From Chryseosolibacter sp036402075 (GTDB taxonomy: Bacteria; Bacteroidota; Bacteroidia; Cytophagales; Cyclobacteriaceae): a DNA stretch of 64,000 nucleotides. The notes under the pieces were generated by a model that was not told the DNA's origin, did no database searches, and saw only the letters and a program-made list of their open reading frames with translations. The stretch is from assembly GCA_036402075.1 (NCBI GenBank), contig DASWTP010000141.1, forward strand, positions 1-64,000, written 5' to 3'. Made by a program: the position numbers and the translations under genes. Below, in pieces: positions 53,030 to 61,612 of this stretch. Positions within the stretch are counted from its first letter, which is position 1; each line of letters starts with the position of its first letter.

Positions 53030-54476
53030 ACACGATCTCATATTATTTAGAAAGGCAGGCTTTTTAGCTTGCCTTTTTTGTTTGTCTATCATTCAGGGCG
53101 GACGTGCCCAGTTTTTGAAATTCAGCGAGCCCGCGCAACGCGGATACCGCCTGGCATTAAACTTTGAATTTGAAAATGCGAGAAAAGCATTAGCCGGCTC
53201 CCAGACGATCGATAGCCGATACGTTTCATCCATAAACGAAGTACTCGAGCTCCTGCTTACGGAGGACCCTGCCCTTTTCACTTTGTATGAGGAGCGATTT
53301 GAAAATCGGTTGTTTCGAAACCCAAAGACGAACGATGAGAAATTTCTTCTGGCAGAAATCAACCTGCAGTGGGCATTTGTCTACTTGAAATTCGGTCATG
53401 AACTTGACGCTGCCTCTCACTTTCGCGATGCCTACAAAATTGCCATGGAATGCAGGCGAAAGGCACCCTCCTATTTACCGATTCGTAAAACTACCGGTAT
53501 GCTGGAAGTGATGGTGGGTGCTGTACCTGAGAAATACACCTGGATCATGGACCTGTTCGGAATTCACGGTTCCATAAAAAACGGACTGAACGACCTCGAT
53601 CTGATCGGAGCATCCAATGAACCTGTTGCTGCCGAATCCAAACTTATTAAAGCGCTCATTGAAGGGTATGTTCTGCAACAACCTTCGAAGGCAGCCACTG
53701 ATCTTCACCAAATGATGCAGACACAGCAATCTCACTCTCTTGCCCTGAGTGCAGCTTCACTTTATATCAAATCTGCACAGAGCGAAAAAGCTCTTGAGCT
53801 GCTAAAGGGTGTAAGGCAATCAAATGCGCTTGCCGATTATTTCCTCGGAGAAGTTTTACTTCACAAAGGACAGTATCACGATGCGATTGAATCCTATCAA
53901 CGTTATATCGCTCGTTATAAGGGAACTAATAATCTCAAAGACGCATGGTTCAAAACGGGCATCTGTTTTCGACTCCTGGGCAACACTACCGCTGCAGACA
54001 GTATTTTTGCCATTGCGAGGGAGAAAGGAAATGATATTATTGAAGCAGATCGATCTGCCGCAAAAACGATGGCTGCAGAAACACCTCCGAACATTGTGCT
54101 GACGAAGGCCCGATATTCAACCGATGGTGGTTACTACGATGAAGCCCGTGCTGCACTTTCCAATATTTCGGATGTCGATTTACCGTTGAAGCGTGACAGG
54201 GTGGAATACTATTACAGAAAGGCGAGACTTGAGCACGGAACGAAACACATGGACGCGGCAAAGATCTTTTACCAGCAAGTAATCGATATGGCTGGCAACG
54301 AGCCCTGGTATTTCGCTCCCAACTCGTGTTTGCAGATGGGCTATCTTTTGGTTGATGAAAAGGATGAGGCACGCGCAAAGGAATACTTTAAGAAAGCGCT
54401 TGGCTACAAGAATCATGAATATAAGAACAGCATCGACAGCAAAGCGAAAACAGCGCTTAATCGACTGAAGAAGTGA
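53022..54476 (+). CDS. TPR-repeat exported protein, TTG start
   Basis: A 484-residue protein. The frame begins at 52938 inside the previous gene, but TTG 53022 is the likely start: it overlaps the previous stop by 8 bases, has AGAAG just upstream, and gives a clean signal peptide (AGFLACLFCLSII...GRAQ). The mature protein is helical with tetratricopeptide-like repeats (DAASHFRDAYKIAM, YHDAIESYQRYIARY, DEARAKEYFKKALGYKN). Such proteins scaffold periplasmic or outer-membrane complexes. The partner is not identifiable from this locus. Confidence 0.75.
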   Translation: MNKHDLILFRKAGFLACLFCLSIIQGGRAQFLKFSEPAQRGYRLALNFEFENARKALAGSQTIDSRYVSSINEVLELLLTEDPALFTLYEERFENRLFRNPKTNDEKFLLAEINLQWAFVYLKFGHELDAASHFRDAYKIAMECRRKAPSYLPIRKTTGMLEVMVGAVPEKYTWIMDLFGIHGSIKNGLNDLDLIGASNEPVAAESKLIKALIEGYVLQQPSKAATDLHQMMQTQQSHSLALSAASLYIKSAQSEKALELLKGVRQSNALADYFLGEVLLHKGQYHDAIESYQRYIARYKGTNNLKDAWFKTGICFRLLGNTTAADSIFAIAREKGNDIIEADRSAAKTMAAETPPNIVLTKARYSTDGGYYDEARAALSNISDVDLPLKRDRVEYYYRKARLEHGTKHMDAAKIFYQQVIDMAGNEPWYFAPNSCLQMGYLLVDEKDEARAKEYFKKALGYKNHEYKNSIDSKAKTALNRLKK

Positions 54477-54692
54477 AAACGCATTGCGCATCATCGCCTA
54501 TCGAGCCATTGTGGTAAAAAACGAATTGCTATCCTACAATTTCCTTTCGCAGAGCAGCCGATCCGGAATACCTGAACATTTGATGCAAGAGCTAAGCTTG
54601 TCAGGGAAATTCCACAGTTTTCTTCACCACTATGACGTTAAAGGCGCGATGTTTCTTGGTGTGTGATTTAGAACTTCAATGCTTGGCGCAAT

Positions 54693-55310
54693 TTACTTAG
54701 CCAAATGTCGTGTGTCGTTGTATCGCTCTACGGAGAATGTTGAGCCATTATAATTCAGCACGTAAAGGCAGAGGTTCTGGTGCTCGAACATATCCATAGA
54801 CTGCAGCGGGTAGTTCAGCAGGTAACAAAGGATGATTCGGATAGCGCGGCCATGCATACAAACCAGGATCGTTTTCTCATGCTCCTGCTTCAAGATGTGG
54901 TCAACGGCAGGTTTCATGCGCTCCACCACTTCTTTTGGGCTTTCCCCTCCTTCGATCCGCAAATCGACATTGCCTTTTTGCCATTCCTTTAACATGTGGT
55001 GGTAGTACTCATCTTCAGATGGAGTTACTTTGTGACCTTCTTTCGTTCCCCAGCTGATCTCGTTAAGTCCGGCAAGTGCTTCTGCAGGAATACCCAGGTC
55101 GATAAAACGTTGGACGGATTGCTGGCTTCGTTTCAGCGCTGACGTATAAACTTTGTCAAACTTGACGTGCTGGTAGGCGTCAAAAAAAGCCTTGGCCTGC
55201 TTTCGCCCGGTGTCGTTGAGGTCGGTGTCAACACCACTTCCCTGCACGATGTTTTGGAGGTTGTAATCCGTCTGGCCGTGGCGGACTAGGTAAACTTTTT
55301 TGGTTATCAA
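54693..55310 (-). CDS. Histidine phosphatase family protein (phosphoglycerate-mutase-like), TTG start
   Basis: A 205-residue phosphatase with the catalytic RHGQTDYN motif at its N-terminus and the second catalytic His in CMHGRAIRI. The frame opens at TTG 55439, which would overlap the divergent thioesterase gene; TTG 55310 starts exactly before KKVYLVRHGQ, giving the normal family start, and is preferred. No ATG exists between. The substrate is unknown. It shares an 85-base intergenic region with the menaquinone operon. Confidence 0.85.
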   Translation of the reverse strand: MITKKVYLVRHGQTDYNLQNIVQGSGVDTDLNDTGRKQAKAFFDAYQHVKFDKVYTSALKRSQQSVQRFIDLGIPAEALAGLNEISWGTKEGHKVTPSEDEYYHHMLKEWQKGNVDLRIEGGESPKEVVERMKPAVDHILKQEHEKTILVCMHGRAIRIILCYLLNYPLQSMDMFEHQNLCLYVLNYNGSTFSVERYNDTRHLAK

Positions 55311-55395
55311 TTTTGCGTTATTTTGGCCCCTCCAACCCAAAGGCGAGCTCCTCAGCTGGTCTGGGAAGGCGCAAAAATAACAGTCCGGAACAACA

Positions 55396-55824
55396 ATGGG
55401 CGTTTTCAATAAATATATTTCCCTGGAATCCCTTAACAAGCTGTCTAAGAATACGATGGCTGAGCAACTGGGGATTGAATTTACAGCGATTGGTGAGGAC
55501 TACCTGGAGGCAAAAATGCCCGTGGATGCCCGAACCCATCAGCCCTTTGGGTTGTTACATGGAGGTGCCTCGGTAGCCCTTGCGGAAACCATGGGAAGCG
55601 TGGCCGCCCATTTTTGCGTTGATATCCATACTCAATTTTGTGTGGGACTTGACATTAACGCAAACCATATACGCGGTGTAAAGGAAGGCTTTGTTTATGG
55701 AACCACGCGACCGATTCACATCGGAAAGAAAACGCAGGTTTGGGAGATTAAAATTGTTAATGAGAAAAAAGAGTTGGTATGCATTAGCCGGATAACCATG
55801 GCCGTGCTGGATAAAAAGAACTAA
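55396..55824 (+). CDS. menI: Hotdog-fold thioesterase, likely DHNA-CoA hydrolase (MenI)
   Basis: A 142-residue PaaI/YdiI-type thioesterase. The signature is THQPFGLLHGGASVALAETMGS, with HGG at 55-57 and the catalytic Glu64. As it is the first gene of the menaquinone cluster (menF follows after 18 bases), hydrolysis of 1,4-dihydroxy-2-naphthoyl-CoA is the likely job, a step that YdiI carries out in E. coli. The substrate is inferred from context. No other candidate for this step lies in the window. Confidence 0.85.
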   Translation: MGVFNKYISLESLNKLSKNTMAEQLGIEFTAIGEDYLEAKMPVDARTHQPFGLLHGGASVALAETMGSVAAHFCVDIHTQFCVGLDINANHIRGVKEGFVYGTTRPIHIGKKTQVWEIKIVNEKKELVCISRITMAVLDKKN

Positions 55825-55842
55825 ACCCCAGGGATACGTTAG

Positions 55843-57024
55843 ATGAACGCGACAACTTCAGTTTCAATCACTCCGCAAACGGAAACTGAAATCCTAAATT
55901 TTCTCCTCGCTCATGCGCTGGAGAACGAACAACCCATCGCTGTATGGCGACTTCCCTTTTCCACCATCACTTACGTAGTTATTTCCGACAAATACGAAAC
56001 CATTGCCAAGAATTCTGCCATTGAAGACCTGGCACCGGGATTCATGTTCGCCCCATTCGATCGTGAGAAAGATGCGATTTTCCTTCCCGCCAATTTCATC
56101 TTCTCATTTGAAGGCAAGCAACTCCGCGAAGCAAAGACCCCGTTGGAGACAACCTCGTCCTTGTGGCTCGCTGAGTCCTTTAAACCTGGTCGCAAACCGA
56201 TAGTAAAAACAGCCGCCAGGCAACCAGCGGGCCCATTCGCAAATTTTAATGACCTGGTAAAGAAAGCGGTTGCCGCAATTCAGCAGAACGAGTTCGAGAA
56301 AGTTGTTCCATCCCGTACCAAGTCTATTCCGCTTGCGGAAAACTTCGATATCGTGGATTCATTTCAAAAACTCTCGGCCGCTTATGCCACTGCACTGATC
56401 TCATTTGTGAGCGTTCCGGGAGTAGGTCACTGGCTTGGGGCAACACCGGAAACCCTGGTAACGGTCGAAGGCAAAAACATCTTTAAGACAGTGGCTCTTG
56501 CAGGAACGCTTCCTTATAAAGAGGGAATGAACCTCAAGCAGGTAGCTTGGACTGAAAAGGAAATCGAAGAGCAGGCACTGGTTGAACGCTACGTGATCAG
56601 CTGCTTCAAAAAGATCCGTCTTCGCGAATATGAAGAGCACGGTCCGAAGTCGATGGTAGCTGGAAATTTGGTTCACCTCAAATCCGAATTTGTGGTGGAT
56701 ATGGCCGCTACGAATTTTCCACAGCTGGGCACCGTGATGCTCCAGCTTCTGCACCCAACGTCTGCGGTATGCGGAATGCCGCTGGAACCAGCCTTAAAAT
56801 TCCTGAACGCCAATGAAGGCTATGACCGCGAATTTTATGCTGGATACCTCGGGCCAGTCAACATTCAAAATAACATTCACCTGTTTGTGAACCTGCGATG
56901 CATGAAACTAATGGACGGTGAAGCACGCCTTTTTGCCGGTGCGGGCGTAACCGTTGACTCGGAACCAGAGAAGGAGATGAACGAAACGGAGATGAAATTC
57001 AGAACGTTGCTCAACATTCTCTGA
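55843..57024 (+). CDS. menF: Isochorismate synthase
   Basis: A 393-residue chorismate-binding enzyme that turns chorismate into isochorismate, the first committed menaquinone step. The C-terminal two-thirds carry the chorismate-utilising fold: KVVPSRTK, WLGATPETLVTVEGK, ALAGTLPYKEG, HLKSEFVVDM and HPTSAVCGMPLEPALKFL, ending GAGVTVDSEPEKEMNETEMK. It could also be an isochorismate synthase for a siderophore, but its position before menD decides the call. It is separated from menD by one base. Confidence 0.93.
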   Translation: MNATTSVSITPQTETEILNFLLAHALENEQPIAVWRLPFSTITYVVISDKYETIAKNSAIEDLAPGFMFAPFDREKDAIFLPANFIFSFEGKQLREAKTPLETTSSLWLAESFKPGRKPIVKTAARQPAGPFANFNDLVKKAVAAIQQNEFEKVVPSRTKSIPLAENFDIVDSFQKLSAAYATALISFVSVPGVGHWLGATPETLVTVEGKNIFKTVALAGTLPYKEGMNLKQVAWTEKEIEEQALVERYVISCFKKIRLREYEEHGPKSMVAGNLVHLKSEFVVDMAATNFPQLGTVMLQLLHPTSAVCGMPLEPALKFLNANEGYDREFYAGYLGPVNIQNNIHLFVNLRCMKLMDGEARLFAGAGVTVDSEPEKEMNETEMKFRTLLNIL

Positions 57025-57025
57025 C

Positions 57026-58753
57026 ATGCGATTTCAAGCCATCTATGATATCGCAGCCGTGTGTTCAAAAAAAGGAATCACGGACTCCATTCTATCACCC
57101 GGCTCCCGCTGCGCCCCGCTCACACTTGCGTTTGTACGACATCCTGATATTCTTACGCGCACAATCAGTGATGAACGGAGTGCTGGTTTTGTAGCGCTTG
57201 GCATCTCCCAGGAAAGTAAAAAACCAGTGGCCGTGGTTTGCACGTCAGGTACAGCCGTTTACAACCTCGCGCCTTCGGTAGCAGAAGCTTTCTTCAGCCA
57301 GACCCCGCTGATCCTCATCACGGCAGACAGACCTGCCGAATGGATCGCCCAGCATGACGGGCAGACAATCTACCAGTCCGAAATTTTCGGAAAGCATGTA
57401 AAGAAATTCTACCAGCTTCCGCAAGACTACGATCATCCGGACAGTCTTTGGGCGATTAACCGGATGGTGAACGAGGCGATCAACCTCGCGCAGCAGGAGC
57501 CAAAAGGTCCGGTCCACATAAACGCCCCGTTCCGTGAACCGCTTTACCCTGAAAGAGAGGAACAGATCAGTTTTAGTTCATCGATCCGCATCATTGACGA
57601 AACACAACCCTCATATGCTCTTCCAGAGGAGCTTAAAGAAATACTTACTAGTGAGTGGCAATCATACCACCATATTCTGATTGCCGCGGGACAGCAGGAT
57701 CTTGCGCCTGACCTGGTGGAAATTCTGAATGGCTTCTTTAAACGTCATTCAATTCCGTTTGTGACGGACGTGATCTCAAATTTTCACGGTGTTGAAAAAG
57801 CGTTACGTTATGGGGATTTTTTTCTCGGCCAGGCCACTGAAGCAGTCAAAAAATCCCTGACGCCAGATCTGCTCATCACCTTCGGCCAGTCAATGATCTC
57901 CAAAAACGTCAAGTTGTTCCTGCGGAAATATGCTCCCAAGGCGCATTGGCATATTCAGCCTGCCGGCATAGTGACTGATCCATTCAAGAATGTAACGAAC
58001 GTGATTCGCACAACCCCAGAGCAGTTCTTCGATCATCTTCGTCAGTTGCCCTCGCACGAGAGCTTCGAAAACCAACGTCAGCATAACTTTACCAAGTTGT
58101 GGGAAATTGAAGAGCGAAGAGTGTCGAGAATTCTTGCTGATCATGTAAAGGAAAACGTTCTCACGGAATTTAAGGTTGTGAATGAAGTTCTCTCTCTTCT
58201 GCCGGATTACTGCAACCTGCACCTGGCTAACAGCATGAGTGTGCGATACGCAAATTTTATTGGACTTGCAGCGGAGAAGAAAGGCATCCGGGTGTTTTCG
58301 AATCGGGGAACGAGCGGAATTGATGGCTGTACGAGTACAACTGTCGGCCAGTCTATCAGCTCCGGGAAGCCCACGTTCCTGATTACCGGTGACGTGGCAT
58401 TCTTTTACGACCGAAATGCATTTTGGCACAACTACTCCCTAAAAGATTTGAGAATTGTTCTTCTGAACAACCATGGTGGGTTGATCTTTAATATGATTGA
58501 TGGTCCGGCTTCTCTTCCTGAATCGGGCGAGTATTTTGTGACGCGGCAGGCGTTGAATGCGAAAAAACTCTGCGAAGAATTCGGTTTCGAACACCTACAT
58601 CTTGATAGTCCAAAAAAAACGAAGAACTTGCTGAAAGATTTCTTCGAATTCGATGGAAAGGTGAAGATACTCGAAGTGACGTCCGAAGTCGAAGCCAACA
58701 AGCATTACTTTGAATCACTAAAAGCGAAAATCAAAAAAAGTTATGAGTTATAA
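57026..58753 (+). CDS. menD: SEPHCHC synthase (MenD)
   Basis: A 575-residue thiamine-diphosphate enzyme that adds 2-oxoglutarate-derived succinyl semialdehyde to isochorismate. The N-terminal pyrimidine-binding domain has TDSILSPGSRCAPL and TSGTAVYNLAPSVAEAF. The C-terminal domain has SNRGTSGIDGCTST and TGDVAFFYDRNAFW, the typical ThDP-Mg segments. Length is normal. Its stop overlaps menB by 11 bases, indicating a tight operon. Confidence 0.96.
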   Translation: MRFQAIYDIAAVCSKKGITDSILSPGSRCAPLTLAFVRHPDILTRTISDERSAGFVALGISQESKKPVAVVCTSGTAVYNLAPSVAEAFFSQTPLILITADRPAEWIAQHDGQTIYQSEIFGKHVKKFYQLPQDYDHPDSLWAINRMVNEAINLAQQEPKGPVHINAPFREPLYPEREEQISFSSSIRIIDETQPSYALPEELKEILTSEWQSYHHILIAAGQQDLAPDLVEILNGFFKRHSIPFVTDVISNFHGVEKALRYGDFFLGQATEAVKKSLTPDLLITFGQSMISKNVKLFLRKYAPKAHWHIQPAGIVTDPFKNVTNVIRTTPEQFFDHLRQLPSHESFENQRQHNFTKLWEIEERRVSRILADHVKENVLTEFKVVNEVLSLLPDYCNLHLANSMSVRYANFIGLAAEKKGIRVFSNRGTSGIDGCTSTTVGQSISSGKPTFLITGDVAFFYDRNAFWHNYSLKDLRIVLLNNHGGLIFNMIDGPASLPESGEYFVTRQALNAKKLCEEFGFEHLHLDSPKKTKNLLKDFFEFDGKVKILEVTSEVEANKHYFESLKAKIKKSYEL

Positions 58754-59567
58754 ATATCCGTGGCAGCCTGTAAAAGAATATAAGGAGATTTTATTCCACA
58801 AATTCGAAGGTATTGCGCGCATCAGCATCAACAGACCGCATGTTCACAATGCTTTTACACCGCTCACCGTAAAGGAAATGATCGATGCGATGAGCTTTTG
58901 CCGTGAAGACGCGGATATTCGTGCTGTGATCCTGACGGGCGAAGGTGGCAAAGCCTTTTGCAGTGGTGGTGATCAAAGTGTTCGGGGCCATGGTGGCTAC
59001 GTGGGTGAAGACACGGTTCCGCGGTTGAATGTTCTCGACCTTCAGAAACTGATTCGATCGATTCCAAAACCTGTGATCGCAGCGGTGGCAGGTTGGGCAA
59101 TTGGCGGAGGTCACGTTCTCCACGTAGTTTGTGATCTGACGATCGCGGCAGAGAATGCGCGCTTTGGCCAAACGGGGCCAAAAGTTGGAAGTTTCGATGG
59201 TGGATTTGGAGCTTCTTACCTGGCCCGAATCGTTGGCCAGAAAAAAGCGCGTGAGATCTGGTTCCTGTGTGACCAGTACGATGCTAAGGAAGCGTTGGAC
59301 ATGGGGCTCGTTAATAAGGTTGTTCCACTCGAGATGCTGGAAGAAACCTATGTGGCGTGGGCGAAGAAAATCATTGCGAAGAGTCCACTCGCAATTCGTA
59401 TGTTGAAGGCATCGTTCAATGCTGAACTTGACGGCCAGGCTGGAATCCAGGAGCTTGCCGGAAACGCTACACTCTTATATTATCTGAGTGATGAAGCAAA
59501 AGAAGGAAAGAATGCGTTCCTCGAAAAGCGCGATCCGGACTGGTCAAAATATCCACAATTCCCATAA
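58743..59567 (+). CDS. menB: 1,4-dihydroxy-2-naphthoyl-CoA synthase (MenB)
   Basis: A 274-residue crotonase-family enzyme that closes the naphthoquinone ring from o-succinylbenzoyl-CoA. The signatures GEGGKAFCSGGDQSVRGHGGY, GWAIGGGHVLHVVCDLTIAAENARFGQTGPKVGSFDGGFGASYLARIVGQKKAREIWFLC and the terminal FLEKRDPDWSKYPQFP strongly resemble E. coli MenB (split here for length limits). It starts 11 bases inside menD. Confidence 0.97.
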   Translation: MSYKYPWQPVKEYKEILFHKFEGIARISINRPHVHNAFTPLTVKEMIDAMSFCREDADIRAVILTGEGGKAFCSGGDQSVRGHGGYVGEDTVPRLNVLDLQKLIRSIPKPVIAAVAGWAIGGGHVLHVVCDLTIAAENARFGQTGPKVGSFDGGFGASYLARIVGQKKAREIWFLCDQYDAKEALDMGLVNKVVPLEMLEETYVAWAKKIIAKSPLAIRMLKASFNAELDGQAGIQELAGNATLLYYLSDEAKEGKNAFLEKRDPDWSKYPQFP

Positions 59568-59572
59568 GCGAT

Positions 59573-59983
59573 ATGAGTCACGGCTCGATGCAAGTGCATG
59601 TCTTTCGCCTGAAGCCGCATGAAGACCTCAAGCTGGCCATCGTTGACTATGCAAAGACACATGCGATCTCGGCTGGCATCATCCTGACGTGCGTTGGCAG
59701 CCTGGAAGAATACAACATTCGGTTTGCCAACGAAAAGGCTGGCAGAAAGCAGTGGGGATATTTTGAAATCGTATCACTCACGGGAACATTTTCTACGTTA
59801 TCATCGCACCTGCATCTATCCGTCTCCGATTCCGATGGGAAAACGATTGGCGGACATTTGCTGGACGGAAATCACATCTATACTACGGCTGAAATTGCCA
59901 TTGGCGTTTTGCCGGAGCTGGTGTTCGAACGGGCGATCGATTCAACCTATGGATTTCCCGAACTCGTTGTGAAACCAAAATGA
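59573..59983 (+). CDS. PPC/DUF296 domain protein
   Basis: A 136-residue single-domain protein with the PPC (plant and prokaryote conserved) fold: AGIILTCVGSLEEYNIRFAN, SLTGTFS, SHLHLSVSDSDGKTIGGHLLDGNHIYTTAEIAIG. The clustered His residues form a likely metal site. In bacteria these proteins are poorly understood; plant versions join AT-hook DNA-binding proteins. Its stop overlaps menE in ATGA form, so it is firmly in the menaquinone operon, where it has no known role. It might regulate the pathway or act on a metabolite. Confidence 0.88.
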   Translation: MSHGSMQVHVFRLKPHEDLKLAIVDYAKTHAISAGIILTCVGSLEEYNIRFANEKAGRKQWGYFEIVSLTGTFSTLSSHLHLSVSDSDGKTIGGHLLDGNHIYTTAEIAIGVLPELVFERAIDSTYGFPELVVKPK

Positions 59984-61095
59984 TCAAAGAGTCGTATGAC
60001 TTTCCCTCCCTTTGGATAAACGGCCGCTTTGCCGGTATGAAATCCATTCTTGATTCATCTGAACCTGCACGGACCGCCTTCGAAGATTCTACATTCGCAT
60101 TCATACGAGCGTGGTTTTCGCCTGAGCAATCTTTTGAAATCAGCACAAGCGGTTCCACCGGAGCTCCAAAAAAAATCATTGTTACGCGTGATCAAATGAT
60201 TGCCAGCGCATCGGCTACCGCCCACGCGCTGAGGCTGCAGAAAGGGAATTCGTGCCTGATTTGCATCGACACGAAATACATTGGCGGCAGAATGATGTTG
60301 GTTCGCGCGTTCACAACGGGGCTTCAGATCTACGCGGTTGATCCATCCGCGAATCCATTCGAAAAACTTCCACCGGGTCAGTGTGTAAATTTTGCCGCAT
60401 TCGTCCCGTACCAGGTCGAGCATATCCTTGCCTCCTCCAATCCATCGCTCCTGTTGCGTGTTGAAAAAGCGATAATCGGAGGCGCTCCAATCAACCAACA
60501 CACCGTTGACGCGCTGGGCCAATTCACGACCGACTTCTATGCGACCTACGGAATGACGGAAACCATTTCGCATGTTGCCCTGCAGAAACTTAATGGAGCA
60601 GCTAAGCAGGACTTTTTTGAAACTTTGCCGGGGATTACCGTTGCACTAGACGAACGCGAATGCATCACGCTTGATGTTCCTTACCTGCGCGAGAAAATTA
60701 TCACCAACGACCTGGCTCACCTGCTGTCTCCGACCCGGTTTAGGTGGACAGGCAGATTCGATAATATCATCAACACGGGCGGCATTAAGGTTAGCCCCGA
60801 GAGAATCGAAGCGGTTGTACAAAAATTTCTCACTTCAAGCGGCCATTCGTATCGCTTTTTCGTTCATGGTGTTGAGGATCGGCTTTTGGGTACCCGCGTG
60901 GTTTTGGTGATCGAGGCCAACATTCTTGATGAACAATTCCTCAAGTCTCTGCATTCCTCATTAGCCGCTGCCCTCCCGCCTTATGAAATTCCAAAAGAAG
61001 CATTGCTGGTTTCAAAATTTTCTGAGAGTGGAAATGGCAAGATCAATCGCTTGCAAACGGTGAAAGGTTTTCACGCTACCGTTTCCGTAAAATAA
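59980..61095 (+). CDS. menE: o-Succinylbenzoate--CoA ligase (MenE), short form
   Basis: A 371-residue AMP-forming acyl-CoA ligase, shorter than the usual ~450-490 residues, as is common in Bacteroidota. The P-loop ISTSGSTGAPKKIIVT, the YATYGMTET motif, the FRWTGRFDNIINTGGIKVSPE hinge and a C-terminal Lys in GNGKINRL are present. It activates o-succinylbenzoate for MenB. menC (the step before) and the prenyltransferase menA are not in this operon. Overlap with the PPC gene is four bases. Confidence 0.93.
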   Translation: MIKESYDFPSLWINGRFAGMKSILDSSEPARTAFEDSTFAFIRAWFSPEQSFEISTSGSTGAPKKIIVTRDQMIASASATAHALRLQKGNSCLICIDTKYIGGRMMLVRAFTTGLQIYAVDPSANPFEKLPPGQCVNFAAFVPYQVEHILASSNPSLLLRVEKAIIGGAPINQHTVDALGQFTTDFYATYGMTETISHVALQKLNGAAKQDFFETLPGITVALDERECITLDVPYLREKIITNDLAHLLSPTRFRWTGRFDNIINTGGIKVSPERIEAVVQKFLTSSGHSYRFFVHGVEDRLLGTRVVLVIEANILDEQFLKSLHSSLAAALPPYEIPKEALLVSKFSESGNGKINRLQTVKGFHATVSVK

Positions 61096-61208
61096 TAAGC
61101 AACCTTATCCTGTAACTTTTTTCCTGAACAGACTGCCGATTCGGTTACTGTTGGCATCACAATTTATAGCTGACGGGTGTGTAGTTGGAATTAATTAGTG
61201 AAAGAAAA

Positions 61209-61595
61209 ATGAAGAAGGTATTAGTCATTGAAGATGACGCTCCGTTGTGCTGGCTGTTAGAAAGGATATTGCGCGGTAAGTACGAGGTCATCGTAATGAA
61301 CAATGGATTAGAAGCCTGGTCCTGGCTGTCAGATGGAAATAGTTGTGATCTCATCGTTTCAGATGTGAAGATGCCGTCCCTGGATGGCATAGAGCTGCTG
61401 GAAAATCTTAGCAACAGTGGTTTGTTCAAAAACATCCCGGTAATTATGCTCTCTGGTTTAGAAGACTCCAAGAAAGAGTGTCTTGAACTGGGTGCATTTA
61501 CGTACCTGGTAAAACCATTCGAACCTCGGATGTTCCTGAGTGAAGTTGAGCGTGCCATTGCGCACCAAAATGAAAATGCACTTGTGTCACAGTAA
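61209..61595 (+). CDS. Single-domain response regulator (receiver only)
   Basis: A 128-residue CheY-like protein. Acidic residues Asp9/Asp10 sit in IEDDAP, the phospho-acceptor Asp52 in LIVSDVKMPSLDG, Ser82 in MLSG and Lys102 in YLVKPFEP, so all functional positions are intact. There is no output domain. It precedes a sugar transferase by 17 bases, and that transferase carries a degenerate receiver-like domain; this arrangement suggests that the receiver controls polysaccharide priming through protein contact. ATG at 61209 was chosen over an upstream frame start. Confidence 0.93.
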   Translation: MKKVLVIEDDAPLCWLLERILRGKYEVIVMNNGLEAWSWLSDGNSCDLIVSDVKMPSLDGIELLENLSNSGLFKNIPVIMLSGLEDSKKECLELGAFTYLVKPFEPRMFLSEVERAIAHQNENALVSQ

Positions 61596-61612
61596 AAATC
61601 TTAGTCTCTCTT

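Noticed and set aside
54484..54666. 60-residue plus-strand frame after the TPR gene
   Set aside because: No start signal, no conserved features, and it occupies the convergent gap between two genes.
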